Source: Symbiodinium natans
Taxonomy: Eukaryota; Sar; Dinophyceae; Suessiales; Symbiodiniaceae
Assembly (NCBI GenBank): GCA_905221605.1
Contig: CAJNDS010000158.1
Coordinates: forward strand, 9,031-69,030
Direction: 5' to 3'
Length of the DNA stretch: 60,000 nt
In this document: positions 1-8,907 of the stretch, piece by piece
Layout: the number at the start of each line of letters is the position of its first letter
Position numbering within the stretch: the first letter of the stretch is position 1
The notes under the pieces: generated by a model
What the model was told of the DNA's origin: nothing
What the model saw: only the letters and a program-made list of their open reading frames with translations
The model's database searches: none
Made by a program: the position numbers and the translations under genes

Positions 1-1010
1 TTTTATTCCATGGACGAATTCCACGCCCAAAAAATTCCAATTAGAAATCTCCAGAGATTCCAAAAATATTAATAATATATAGTCGATATTCTCCAAGATA
101 CTTCAATATATACAAAAACCCATCATCATTCCCAATTAATGAGGGACCCGAGAAAAATGAAAATAAAAAAAGATAATGAAGATTCCGAAAAATGACAACG
201 TACCCCATAAGAAGCCGGAAAGAAAGATAAAACCATCACAATGGAAGATATTCGGGAGTTTTTAGTAAGAATGCATTCTTGCAAATTTGCCGTTTGACTA
301 ACCAACCATCCCAATAAAAGAATCGTGAGCACTCTACAACTCAAGAGTTCCATCCCACACGCAATCCCCATAATCATACCCAATCTGGGCACGAAAGAAA
401 CTTCCTTCAACTCAGAATATCCGAACAAGGCGAAAGAAAGATAGTTGCATCTTGAACATCCGAACCTAGAACTTGATCTTCGAACCCCCGGCGCAAAAGC
501 AGCACAAGACCACAAATGGTGGAGATAGAATAGGCTGCAGCTCGCAACACACGAACTTTTTCATGTCCACAAGAATTTAGTCTTGAGTCGGGGGCATGCT
601 TCGGACAATGGAAAACGAGGCTTCGTCGGGTTCGGGTTTACGGTTGAAATGCTGTCTTTGGAATATGAGCAACCCCAACAGGCATAGGACGGATACGGGC
701 TGGTTCTGGCCCCGACCTCCACAACTCATCCGAGCCCTCGGATAAGACCGAAGAGTCCCGACATCTACTTGCTTATGTGAAACACTGAACACTTTCCCCC
801 ATTTGGGGGATTCCCAAAGTAGGGGTACCCTTTTGGGGGTTGGATTCGATTCTATTTGGGGTATAAAAGGGGTACCCCAATTTGGGGAAATACCCAGTTT
901 GGGTCATGGCACGAACCTGCTATGCAAACTCTTTTCCCCAGCCCGCCACCGAGACTTCTAAGCTTGTGGAACTACGGATCCAGATTGAGGGTGAATGAGG
1001 TTTATGGTAA
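1..1010. other. AT-richer unique block without a recognised gene
   Basis: The first 480 bases are AT-richer than the rest and nearly free of heptamer repeats. Minus-strand frames at 126-515 and 577-792 are open but show no recognisable domain. At about 790-900 there is an imperfect palindrome rich in TTTGGGG/CCCCAA with GGGGTATAAAAGGGG; a related segment occurs at 57040-57115, so this is probably another short repeat family. Confidence 0.4.
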
Positions 1011-1777
1011 AACCCCTAGACCCTAGACCCTAAGCCCTGAACCCTGAACCCTGAACCCTAAACCCTAAACCCTAAACCCGAAACCCTAGACCCTAAACCC
1101 TAAGCCGGTCGTTAAGCCCTAAAAAACCAGCCCGACTCGCTAAACCCCACATCCTACGCCCTGAGCATCCCTAAATTTCAGACCCATGGGCCAAAAGGAG
1201 GCCAGGGTTGGGAGGCCCCAACGTGTCTGAATCAGGGTTTAGGGTTTAGGGTTTAGGGTCTAAGGTTTAGGGTTTAGGGTTTAGGAATTTAAGGGTTTAG
1301 GGCTTCGGGCTCTAAAAAAAAACTTTTGCTCAAAACGTTTCGCTCAAACCGTTATTGGGACCCAAGCCCTGTACAATTGCTATAAACCCTAAACTCTAAA
1401 CCCTAAACCCTAAACCCTTCTGCAGACCGGGGCAGGGCTTATCTTTACTTCTCGATATAGGGGTGTTTACGAAAATCAGGGCCCGTGATAGAGTCCCCCA
1501 AAGTGGTAGGATTCCCTTAGAAGAAGGGTTTAGGGTTTAGGGTTTAGGGTTTAGGGTTAAGGACCCCAATAAGGTACCCCGAAATTCGGAAACCCCCAGA
1601 TAGGGCGTTTAACATCCCACAGGTGACCTTCAGTGGATTTGTGACATCTTTCAGTACAGGGCTTGGGGCTTAGGGTTTAGGACCCTAGCAGGAGCAACAT
1701 CCTGAACAATGATAAGCCATGACGTACCCCGAAAGAAGCCCAACCCTAAACCCTAAACCCCTATAACAGAAAAGAAT
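1011..1777. repeat. Interspersed heptamer arrays and a TATAGGGG-type repeat
   Basis: CCCTAAA and TTTAGGG arrays alternate with short unique stretches. Between about 1455 and 1615 an inverted-repeat element (ATATAGGGGTGTTTACGAAAA ... TCGGAAACCCCCAGATAG) contains a TTTAGGG array in its middle. Related ends occur near 10660-10770, 46535-46625 and 49885-49980. Confidence 0.6.
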
Positions 1778-4700
1778 CTAGAAATACACGGAGACCATGT
1801 CTGCGTCGTCATCTTCGGGAGACGGCTCGAAGTGATCGAGCAGGTGCGTGATGTCGGAAGCCTGGGGGGTCTCACCAAGAAGTTGAGGGTCCCGTTTCGG
1901 AAAGCCTTTGTATCAGTAGGGTTTAGGGTTTAGGGTTTAGGGTTTAGGGTTTAGGGTTTAGGGTTTAGGGTTTAGGGTTTAGGGTTTAGGGTTTAGGGTT
2001 TAGGGTTTAGGGAGTGCCTATACCAAACGAAGTGAACAACAGCAGCAAGAAGAGCCATTACCACAGCACCCGCAAACCAGCACCGCCACCACCACCCCCA
2101 ACATCCAGCACCATCAAAGGCCGCCAACAACAACAAACCCTAAACTCAAAATAACTAAGCCCTGAACCCTAAACCCTCTAAACCCGCTAAACCCTCTAAA
2201 CCCTCTAAACCCACTAAACCCTCTAAACCCTCTAAACCCTCTAAACCCTCTAAACCCTCTAATTTCTCTAAACCCTCTAAACCCCTTAAACCCCCCAAAC
2301 CCCCCAAACCCTCCAAACCCCCAAAACCCTCAGCGACAGCGCTTGAGACACCTGGCCTCTGGATTTAGAGCCTCCACCAAAGTCGGCGGGGCTCCCAGTT
2401 CGACGGCCAGGTCGTAGGCAGTCTTCCTGTGGATTTTTGGGTCTCTGGTGTAGGGTTTAGGGTTTAGGGTTTGGGGTTTAGGGTTTAGGGTTTTTAGGGT
2501 TTAGGGTTTTTAGGGTTTAGGGTTTAGGGTTTAGGGTTTAGGGTCGGGAGCTTATAGTCGCTCTGGGTCTTAATGAGGGTTTGGGGGGTGCAGGGTTAGC
2601 GCTTACAGGGTTGGAACTTCGAAACCTGCCCAGTATAGCTGCTCTCACAAAAACCCTAAACCCTAAACCCTAAACCCTAAACCCTAAACCCTAACCTAAA
2701 CCCTAAACCCATTCTCTAGAGTGCACTCCCACCCCCACACCCCTTAACCGCAACACCCCTTATGCCCCCCCTTATACCCCCCCTTATACCCCCTTATACC
2801 CCTATACCCCCCTTATAACCGCCTTATACCCCCCTAAACCCTAAACCCTAAACCCCAAACCCCCTTAAACACCCCCACCAAATGCGGGTGGGTTTCCCAC
2901 GACAATTTTGGAGGTCCCGGCGCGCCCCGGCTCGTAGCAACGCCTTTGGCGCCTCCATCCCGCCCGAGAGGATGCTCATGATGAGCGGCGTCGCGCCGCA
3001 GTGATGATAAGCCATTGTGGTCAGTCCTATACTCAACTGAGAACCCTTATATCACAAAAACATTTGGAATGTTGAAAAACATGTTCTGCTATGTAAGCGA
3101 GAATAGAACATTATTCCTGAGCCGAGTATAGAGTCTGGTGGAGGCGTGTGCGCCGCGGTACCGCCAACCAGCCGCTTTGAAAAGCATCCACAGTGCGAAG
3201 ACCCTTGCCTTCCACAAGTCCAACTGCTCGTTGACGTCTGCGTCAGCTTTCAGCAAAGCCGACACTAACCTATACTCCCCTCAGAACCTTAATAAAAAAC
3301 AATATTTGTTTAATTTCCTCTTGGGTTTTATATAAACAAAAATAGAAAAAAGATTCCCAAATCGGATATAGTTACTCGCCCGAGCCTGCGTTCACCATCA
3401 AGCCGTAGTGCAAACAGTGTTGGAGGCTTTGGCTAGGCCGAAGCAGCAACAGCTCTTTCACAGCACTGACGGCTCCAAGAGCACAGGCTGAGTGAAGTGG
3501 GGTTAAGCCGAAGAGCATGGGTAGGGTATGGTCTGTGCCAGCATGGAGCAACAAGCGAACGGCTTCAGCGTTGTCACACGCAGTTGCCCAATGCAGAGCT
3601 GTATGAAAACGGCTATCTCTGGCATTCACATGAGCCCTTTCAGAAAGCAACAACTTCAGGACGTCATTGTTGCCAAAGACGGCGCTCAGGCACAAGACCG
3701 TCATGTTTTTGGGGAAAAGAAACTGATCCAGAGCTTTCTTGGTGCGCTCGTTCACATCTGCCTAGGTTGCCCAGCAACCTAGGATGAAAAAGGGTGCCCT
3801 TTTTTGCTTAAAGGGGTTTATAAGGGAACCTAAACCTACCAAAAAGGGAATAAGGGTACTACTGGGCATCCCAGCTGCCCTGCCCTGCAGCAGCGCAGAA
3901 ACTATGGCCGGGCACCCCCTCATCACGGCGTAGCACATGGGCGACAAGCCCGAGCTGTCCCTTTCACTGATTTCCCTGAAGCCATTTTCCTTGGCTGCAC
4001 TCAGGAGGGTAGCTATAAATTAAACTTTTAGCTGCCTTATTAAGAAACCCAATAAACCCAAAAAAGGTAAGGATCTAAAGTTACAGTAAAGTACCACAAA
4101 GTTTCGTGCATGAACCTGGCCAGAAGGAAGGCCTGTGGCTCCAGAAAGGGGTCGATCCCTGGGCTAAAGCCTGGGATGGACAGGTCGAGGGAGTGAATCT
4201 CCAGGTTTTTCAGGAGCAGCTGCTGCTGGTTCAGCATGAACCTGTAGTTGGGCAGGTCTTGCCTTTGCAGGTAGAAGAGGAGCTTGCTGTAAATCAGGTG
4301 CAACACGATACCCGCCATCTTCTTTCTGTCTTCATCTACAGTGAAATGGCCGTCGCCAACCGCCTGCTTCCAAGATTCGAGTTCTGTCAGTAGTACAAGA
4401 GACGTCTCACTCTCCACCGCAATTATCGGGCCGCACACAGTGGCAAGCTCTCGTGCTACTCGTTCTGCCCTACACCATCCGCGCAAAGACCATGTTCGCT
4501 GATTCAGCATATCACCAGACTCATGCCGCAATGCAGGGCACAGAACGATGAAGTGCTCGCACATGGCGACATAGTGGTGAATGCTGTCGATTGCGCGCTG
4601 CCTCTCGACGCTGTTGACCTCGGCCTGGGGGCAGCAAAAGTAATCATACCACACGAAAAAGGGCATGTCTCGCAGATCATGGGCCAGAGAGCAGGACACC

Positions 4701-5339
4701 TTGCCATTCACAGCTTCCGCATTGACGGCCGGTGAGACCTGGCTCGTGCCGCGCAAGAGGTTTCTAAATGCACTTTGCATCACCCGCAGCTGATGAGCAT
4801 AAGGATCGGGATGATGTGCTCCGAGCCACTGGTGTGAGATGAACGCAGCTTTGCCTAGGTTGCCCAGTAGCCTAGGATGAAAAAGGGTGCCCTTTTTTGC
4901 TTAAAGGGGTTTATAAGGGAACCTAAACCTACCAAAAAGGGAATAAGGGTACTACTCCCTAAGCCCTAAACCCTAAACCCTAAACCCAAAACCCTAAGCA
5001 TCCTAGTTGCCCATGTCTTTGACAAACACCACCAGCGTGCCTATCTCCAATAGCTCCTCGTGCGACCGAACTTGCGTCATCAGCATGAAGGCATCGAAGT
5101 GCACGGTGTACCTATACTCCCAGTAGAAACTTACTAAACATAATATGTTTGATATCCCCTTGGGTTTGTGTAGGGTTTAGGGTTTAGGGTTTAGGGTTTA
5201 GGGTTTAGGGTTTAGGGTTTAGGGTTTAGGGTTTAGGGTTTAGGGTTTAGGGTTTAGGGTTTAGGGTTTAAAAAGAAAAAAACTCCCAAGGGGGATATAG
5301 GTACATCGGAAACCCTGCAAGGTGCTGAGGTGCAGGCAT
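1778..5339 (-). CDS. Nine-exon ankyrin-repeat protein with N-terminal FISHQWLG/WYDYFCCPQ domain; introns are introner elements
   Basis: Exons on the minus strand: 5339-5305, 5111-5011, 4854-4106, 3989-3879, 3761-3376, 3269-3136, 3026-2897, 2426-2341, 1905-1778. Phases agree throughout and give about 619 residues. Residues 1-295 carry FPMYTVHFDAF, HEELLEIG, FISHQWLG, HPDPYAHQL, WYDYFCCPQ and WSLRGWCRAER, a domain I associate from memory with dinoflagellate ankyrin proteins of unknown role. Ankyrin repeats follow (GLSPMCYAVMRG, TALHWATA, GLTPLHSACALGA, YHHCGATPLIMSIL, KTAYDLAVELGAP). Donors are GT, GC, GA, GC, GT, GA, GA and probably GC; all acceptors are AG, and six of eight are followed by G. 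The start is chosen because TAA lies in frame 21 nt upstream. The last exon (ASDITHLLDHF, DDDADMVSVYF, stop at 1778) is less certain: exon 8 alone runs to a stop at 2330, giving 580 residues. A scaffold role is only a family guess. Confidence 0.88.
1917..2012 (+). repeat. Perfect TTTAGGG array within intron 8 of the ankyrin gene
   Basis: About 13 uninterrupted TTTAGGG units. It lies between exons 8 and 9 of the minus-strand ankyrin gene. The same intron holds a CCCTCTAAA nonamer array at 2164-2310. Confidence 0.9.
2427..2896 (-). repeat. Intron 7 of the ankyrin gene, 470 nt, heptamer arrays in both orientations
   Basis: GA donor (GAAACC) at 2896 and CACAG|G acceptor at 2427 join NCRG to KTAYDLAVELG. 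The intron contains TTTAGGG arrays (2452-2546), CCCTAAA arrays (2650-2710, 2836-2860) and a run of TTATACCCC repeats (2756-2835). GAAA and GAAG at the borders are a possible 4-bp duplication with one mismatch. Confidence 0.75.
3027..3131 (-). mobile_element. Introner family B-like element (intron 6 of the ankyrin gene), GA donor
   Basis: A 105-bp element with terminal inverted repeats CTATACTC ... GAGTATAG and a perfect AGTC duplication (3023-3026 and 3132-3135). In the transcript the donor is GA, taken from the duplication, and the acceptor is TATAG|G. The product STRLTTMAYHHCGATPL is an uninterrupted ankyrin repeat. The interior is unlike the other B copies. Confidence 0.9.
3270..3371 (-). 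mobile_element. Introner family B, copy 2 (intron 5 of the ankyrin gene)
   Basis: A 102-bp element starting CTATACTCCCC and ending GGATATAG, flanked by TAAC (3266-3269) and TTAC (3372-3375), a duplication with one mismatch. Transcript: GTAA donor, TATAG|G acceptor, joining SGE to LVSALLKADADVNE in frame. Confidence 0.88.
3762..3874 (-). mobile_element. Introner family A, copy 1 (intron 4 of the ankyrin gene)
   Basis: A 113-bp element starting CTAGGTTGCCCAG and ending CTGGGCATCCCAG, so its termini are inverted repeats. It is flanked by CTGC at 3758-3761 and again at 3875-3878. In the transcript orientation the first duplication (GCAG) supplies a GC donor and the element terminus supplies the AG acceptor. 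Splicing leaves one copy of the duplication and joins GR to ADVN in a normal ankyrin repeat. Confidence 0.9.
3990..4101 (-). mobile_element. Introner family C, copy 1 (intron 3 of the ankyrin gene), GA donor
   Basis: A 112-bp element starting CTTGGCTGCACTCAGG and ending GTACCACAAAG, flanked by TTTC at 3986-3989 and 4102-4105. Transcript: GA donor (GAAA), CCAAG|G acceptor, giving RFMHENGFREISERD. The terminal inverted repeats are short and imperfect. Confidence 0.82.
4855..5006 (-). mobile_element. Introner family A, copy 2 (intron 2 of the ankyrin gene), with heptamer insertion
   Basis: Same element as 3762-3874, flanked by TTGC at 4851-4854 and 5007-5010. The GC donor comes from the duplication and the AG acceptor from the terminus; splicing gives KDMGKAAFISHQWLG. 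About 40 bp of CCCTAAA repeats (about 4957-4997) interrupt the element near one end, between ACTACT and GCATCCTAG. Confidence 0.9.
5112..5300 (-). mobile_element. Introner family B, copy 1 (intron 1 of the ankyrin gene), with long heptamer insertion
   Basis: Starts CTATACTCCC and ends GGGGATATAG, with GTAC duplicated at 5108-5111 and 5301-5304. In transcript orientation the duplication gives a GTAC donor and the terminus gives TATAG|G. About 100 bp of TTTAGGG repeats (5168-5270) lie in the middle; the flanking sequence (TTGGGTTT ... AAAAAGAAAAAAA ... CCCAA) matches the uninterrupted copy at 3270-3371. Confidence 0.9.
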
Positions 5340-5525
5340 TGACCTCGGATGGCCCCTTTAGGGTTTAGGGTTTGGGGTTTGGGGTTTAGGGTTTAGGGTT
5401 TAGGGTTTAGGGTTTAGGGTTTAGGGCTTGGGGTTTAGGGTTTAGGGTTTAGGGTTTGGGGTTTGGGGTTTAGGGTTTAGGGTTTAGGGTTTGGGGTTTG
5501 GGGTTTGGGGTTTAGGGTTTAGGGT

Positions 5526-6447
5526 TTAGGAAAATAGAAAATGTCCCAGAAACCTACCTAGGAACGCATGCGGGGAACTCCCTGCCAGTGTCGCAGCATA
5601 AGTCTCCAGCGGGCTCAGCTGCCCCTTGCCATGTTGGGACAGGCAGCGCATGGCAGCCGGTGGCATGTGTGCGACTAAGGTTTAGGGTTTAGGGTTTAGG
5701 GTTTAGGGTTTAGGGTTTAGGGTTTAGGGTTTAGGGTTTAGGGTTTAGGGTTTAGGGTTTAGGGTTTAGGGCGAATCTTCGCCAGTAAGCCCGAAACCCT
5801 AAACCCTCTAGCCAAGTAGGGCCCCCCAAGTCAGAAGTAGGCTCTAAGGCATCTTGCTTCGGTAGGGATCTGCCTAAACCCTGTAGCCCTAAACCCTAAC
5901 CCTAAACCCTAAACCCTAAACCCTAAACCCTAAACCCTAAACCCTAAACCCTAAACCCTAAACCCTAAACCCTTGACCTTGGAAGAGCAGCCGCGGACAT
6001 GCAATACTTGGGTCGAAGAGTGCGCCTCTTTCTTCGTGCAGTGCTGTAAGAATTTGCCGGCTCTGCAGCACTAGTTTTCGATTTAGGGTTTAGGGTTTAG
6101 GGTCTAGAGTTTAGGGTTTAGGGTTTAGGGAAATTATCGACAAGAAGACGGTCTCATGTTCTCAAGCAATAGAAACTGCACCCAGCAAAACCCTCCCCAA
6201 GAAATAATCTGAAACGACTCCCGAACGCCAGATCCGGGAGTTGCCCTAAACCTGAGGGTTTAGGGAGCTTTGGGTTTAGGGTTTAGGGTTTAGGGTTTAG
6301 GGTTTAGGGTTTAGGGTTTAGGGTTTAGGCTTTAGGCTTTAGGGTTTACACCCTAGACCCTAAACATCCCTAAACCCTAGTTCTCGACTCCATCCCCCAA
6401 ACATCGCTCCCAGCCCAATAGCCAAAGACAGTGGTATGGATCCACTA
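5526..6447 (-). CDS. 3' part of an unidentified gene with four successive telomere-repeat introns
   Basis: Exons 6447-6376, 6245-6142, 6070-5978, 5873-5805 and 5674-5526 join in frame to about 161 residues ending at TAA 5526. Introns 6375-6246, 6141-6071, 5977-5874 and 5804-5675 all begin GT and end AG and consist mostly of CCCTAAA repeats. The protein includes SIPLSLAIGLGAMFGGWSR (a hydrophobic, perhaps membrane, segment), FQIISWGGFCWVQF, LQSRQILTALHEERG, LPKQDALEP and AAMRCLSQHGKGQLSPLE. I recognise no family. The 5' end is unresolved because two introners (6448-6688) and other repeats lie upstream. The last 16 codons before the stop may be intron read-through, since GTAGGT occurs there. 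The ankyrin gene starts about 190 bp downstream on the same strand. Confidence 0.75.
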
Positions 6448-6557
6448 CTTGGCTGCACTCAGGAGGGTAGCTATAAGTTAAACATTTAGCTGCCTTATTA
6501 AGAAACCCAATAAACCCAAAAAGGTAAGGATCTAAAGTTACAGTAAAGTACCACAAA
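6448..6557 (-). mobile_element. Introner family C, copy 2
   Basis: Nearly identical to 3990-4101, from CTTGGCTGCACTCAGG to TACCACAAA. ACTTG occurs at both borders, so the exact ends and duplication are ambiguous. Its AG terminus can serve as acceptor for the exon starting at 6447. Confidence 0.8.
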
Positions 6558-6573
6558 CTTGCAAGATGCCTTG

Positions 6574-6688
6574 CTAGGTTGCCCAGTAACCTAGGATGAA
6601 AAAAGGGTGCCCTTTTTTGCTTAAAAGGGGTTTGTAAGGGAACCTAAACCTACCAAAAAGGGAACAAGGGCACTACTGGGCATCCTAG
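6574..6688 (-). mobile_element. Introner family A, copy 3
   Basis: A 115-bp copy starting CTAGGTTGCCCAGTAAC and ending CTACTGGGCATCCTAG, with a perfect CTTG duplication at 6570-6573 and 6689-6692. It lies directly beside a copy of family C. Whether it is spliced here is unclear: GT at 6694 with AG at 6571-6570 is possible but would leave a 7-nt exon before the next element. Confidence 0.88.
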
Positions 6689-6699
6689 CTTGACCAACT

Positions 6700-7020
6700 T
6701 CAGCAATACCCATGTGTATGTGGGTTTTTTCTCAATCTTAGGGTCCCTTTTGGGGATCCCCTTTTTAAAGGGTGCTGCCTTTTAATGGGTTCCGCACAAA
6801 GGGACCCTCACTTAGGAAACTGTCAACAATACCCATGTGGGGCTTATTGGGGTCCCGCATTTCCGTAAACACCCATGTGTATGTCTTGGTGGCCCAGGAA
6901 CCATATTATCATAAGGGTACCCACCCTTACGTTTAGCGTTTAGGGTTTAAGGGTTAAGGGTTAAGGGTTTAGGGTTTAGGGCCCCAAAACAGGCAAAAGG
7001 GTATCACTGTGCTACCACCT
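6700..7020. repeat. Cluster of nested short inverted-repeat elements
   Basis: CAATACCCATGTG occurs at about 6705 and 6830 and a relative at 6868; ACATGGGTATTGTTGAA recurs at 31067. Within it lies CTTAGGGTCCCTTTTGGGG ... AAAGGGACCCTCACTTAG (6738-6822). From 6884 an element related to 35150-35316 begins CTTGGTGGCCCAGGAACC, ends GTGCTACCA and holds a heptamer array in its middle. Confidence 0.6.
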
Positions 7021-7163
7021 GACAAGGTATAAGCTCCCATATTCTCCCACGTTATCGAAAAATCTGGTGCACCCTGTCCGACAATACCACAGATGCATAT
7101 TAGCATGTTTAATCAGCATGTGGACTTGAGAATCTCATCAACTTTCAGCGGTTATGGAAAGCG

Positions 7164-7529
7164 ATGGTTTTGCAGCGGCTGAAAATTTCGATTGCCACAA
7201 GAAGAAGATCTATGATGAAGTCACGAACCGAAAACCTTTGGCTTGGGTTTTCTTTTCGTAGCTTCCTCGTGACATGGGAACCTCGCGTGTTGACCTGCCA
7301 GAGGGCTTCTAGCGCAAATGCTGTGTTTTCACCGAGGCCTCCGCCGAATGTCTACAACAAGCCTCCTGATCAGTCTACTGCTCTCTTCTCTGTGGCTGAC
7401 GCACGAAGCACTGTACAGGCATTGATGGCACGACACTCTGCGCTCAAGCATGGCATCATCAACCATGAAGCAAGCTGGCCAAACCGCATACAAGAGCCAT
7501 ACCATAACCTCACAACGCCTTCTGCATAA
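7164..7529 (+). CDS. Open frame of 121 codons, no recognised family
   Basis: This block has no heptamer repeats. The frame includes FSPRPPPNVYNKPPDQ, STVQALMARHSALKHG and IINHEASWPN. A second frame of the same strand reads well only at the beginning (MESDGFAAAENFDCHKKKIY from 7154), so a frameshift or a decayed copy is possible. On the minus strand just upstream (about 7010-7100) another fragment reads CGIVGQGAPDFSITWENMG. Which strand is coding is not settled. Confidence 0.35.
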   Translation: MVLQRLKISIATRRRSMMKSRTENLWLGFSFRSFLVTWEPRVLTCQRASSANAVFSPRPPPNVYNKPPDQSTALFSVADARSTVQALMARHSALKHGIINHEASWPNRIQEPYHNLTTPSA

Positions 7530-7679
7530 GCATAGGCATACAGTAACCCCATAGATTTATTTCGCTGAGTGACATGAGGGGATGCAGGCGGTCATCATAC
7601 AGGACAATAATTGCGTACGCGGGCATGAACTGTCCACATTCCCCCTCCCAAGGAAACCTCTACAGGCATATAAGAATAA

Positions 7680-8014
7680 TTTGACGACATATCTATCTGT
7701 CTATCTATCTATCTACCTATACGTATATATATATATATACACGGCCTGTAAAGACTGAACCCATGCCTAATCCCTAAACGGTACACCACATACACTGACA
7801 TATATATATATATTCTCACCCCCCCCCCCCCCCCAATGGACCAACCGCGAAATGAAAAGGATGGCAGGGTACAGTGTCTCGAGAACCTTGGACATGTCGA
7901 TGTGGGTCCATTGGGGTTAGAGGTTGGTCCATGGGGGGGGGCGACCATATATATATATATATACACACACATTTATACATATATACATATGTACATGTAT
8001 ATACATGTATATAC

Positions 8015-8054
<40 letters not shown>

Positions 8055-8060
8055 GAGCAT
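7680..8060. repeat. Microsatellite cluster
   Basis: (CTAT)n and (TA)n at 7690-7740, TATATA at 7799-7812, a C run at 7817-7834, TA/CA repeats at 7950-8015 and (ATG)n at 8015-8053. The short frames here translate only these repeats. Confidence 0.85.
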
Positions 8061-8295
8061 TTAGTATTTTGAGGCTGTGTGGGCGCGGGGGGGGTCCCGT
8101 TCGGGGCTTCAGTTCCCGGAACTCGATCTGCAAGACCTAAAATCCCAAAAGCCTGCTCCCTAGGCTTTCATGCACCGCGTAAGGTGTTGGGTTTTAGGGT
8201 CTTATAGAACCAGATTCTCTTCAGGGTTTAAGGTTCTGGATACAACGTTTTAGGATATAAGGGATTTATAGGATTTAAGGTTTAAGGGTTTAGGG

Positions 8296-8393
8296 CTGCC
8301 ATGCTTTGCAGAGGTGCTTGGCATTAGCGCGCGGATGGCAGCCGCTTGTGACCGACCTGCATGTTTCCAAGAAGGGGCACTTCCAAAGGGTTT
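8296..8393 (-). CDS. Probable exon
   Basis: A unique block between heptamer arrays. The minus strand reads SWKHAGRSQAAAIRALMP in one frame, and a second frame (HPRANAKHLCKAWQP, then stop) is also plausible. It could be the next exon after 8517-8627. Frame and boundaries are unresolved. Confidence 0.35.
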
Positions 8394-8516
8394 ACACCCT
8401 AAACCATAAACGCTAAACCCCAACCCCAAACCCCAAACCCCAAACCCCTAAACCCAAAACCCAAAACCCAAAACCCAAAACCCTAAACCCTAACCCTAAA
8501 CCCTGAACCCTAAACC

Positions 8517-8907
8517 CTATAAGTCCCATGAGCGGGGGGGCCATGAGGCGTCGGGGGTTGCTGGCGGCCTAGCCCCCAAAAAAGCTCCCCGTTCAAATTC
8601 TGTGGGGCGTTTGGTGGAGCTGAATGCCTGGTTCCAAACACTGGGTTTAGGGTTTAGGGTTTTAGGTTTTGGGTTTAGGATTTTGGGTTTAGGGTTTAGG
8701 GCTCAGGATTTAGGGTTCAGGATTTAGGGTTTCGGGCTTAGGGATTTCGTAGCATGCCGGGGCGCTCGGCTCAAGGCCGTTTCTCCAGGCCAAAGGGAGA
8801 GACAGGACTCCCAGCACGTGGTCAGCGAAAAGCAGCAGGAAGTCGCACCACGACCCGTCCAAAACCGTGGACTTGAACTGTATGAAATACTCATGGTAAA
8901 CCCCAAG
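8517..8907 (-). CDS. Two-exon segment joined across a heptamer-bearing introner
   Basis: Exon 8907-8758 reads LGVYHEYFIQFKS, GSWCDFLLLFADHVLGVLS, LEPSAP; exon 8627-8517 reads AFSSTKRPTEFERGAFLG and PPRSWDL, then stop. The 130-nt intron 8757-8628 has a GC donor and AG acceptor. It is flanked by a perfect duplication, ATGC at 8624-8627 and 8754-8757, so the element 8628-8753 (CTGGTTCC ... TTTCGTAG) carries its TTTAGGG repeats inside introner-like borders. Upstream, 9007-8908 is an inverted-repeat element (GGGATGTTC ... GAACATCCC) usable as a GT-AG intron; beyond it 9130-9008 reads FQSLFEPSTFGGHLPVEA. Function unknown. Confidence 0.6.
8628..8753 (-). mobile_element. Introner-like element built mostly of heptamer repeats
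   Basis: Starts CTGG, ends TCGTAG, and is flanked by ATGC on both sides. The interior is degenerate TTTAGGG/TTCAGGATT repeat. It shows that an array can lie inside a unit with the same CT...AG termini and 4-bp duplication as the introner families. Confidence 0.65.

Noticed and set aside
3497-3787. Plus-strand open frames over the ankyrin gene
   Set aside because: They are antisense to minus-strand ankyrin exons with exact splice phases.
3991-4017. Coding reading LLSAAKENG across the right end of intron 3
   Set aside because: The same bases occur in the family C copy at 6448-6557, so they are element sequence. Splicing with the GAAA duplication gives FMHENGFREISERD, which agrees better with the ankyrin protein type.
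1011-5971. Possible chromosome end (true telomere)
   Set aside because: Arrays are short, mixed in orientation, full of variants and spread over the whole window, with genes between. That is interstitial, not terminal.
7680-8060. Small proteins with Ile-Tyr or poly-Met strings
   Set aside because: They are translations of TA, TACA and ATG microsatellites.
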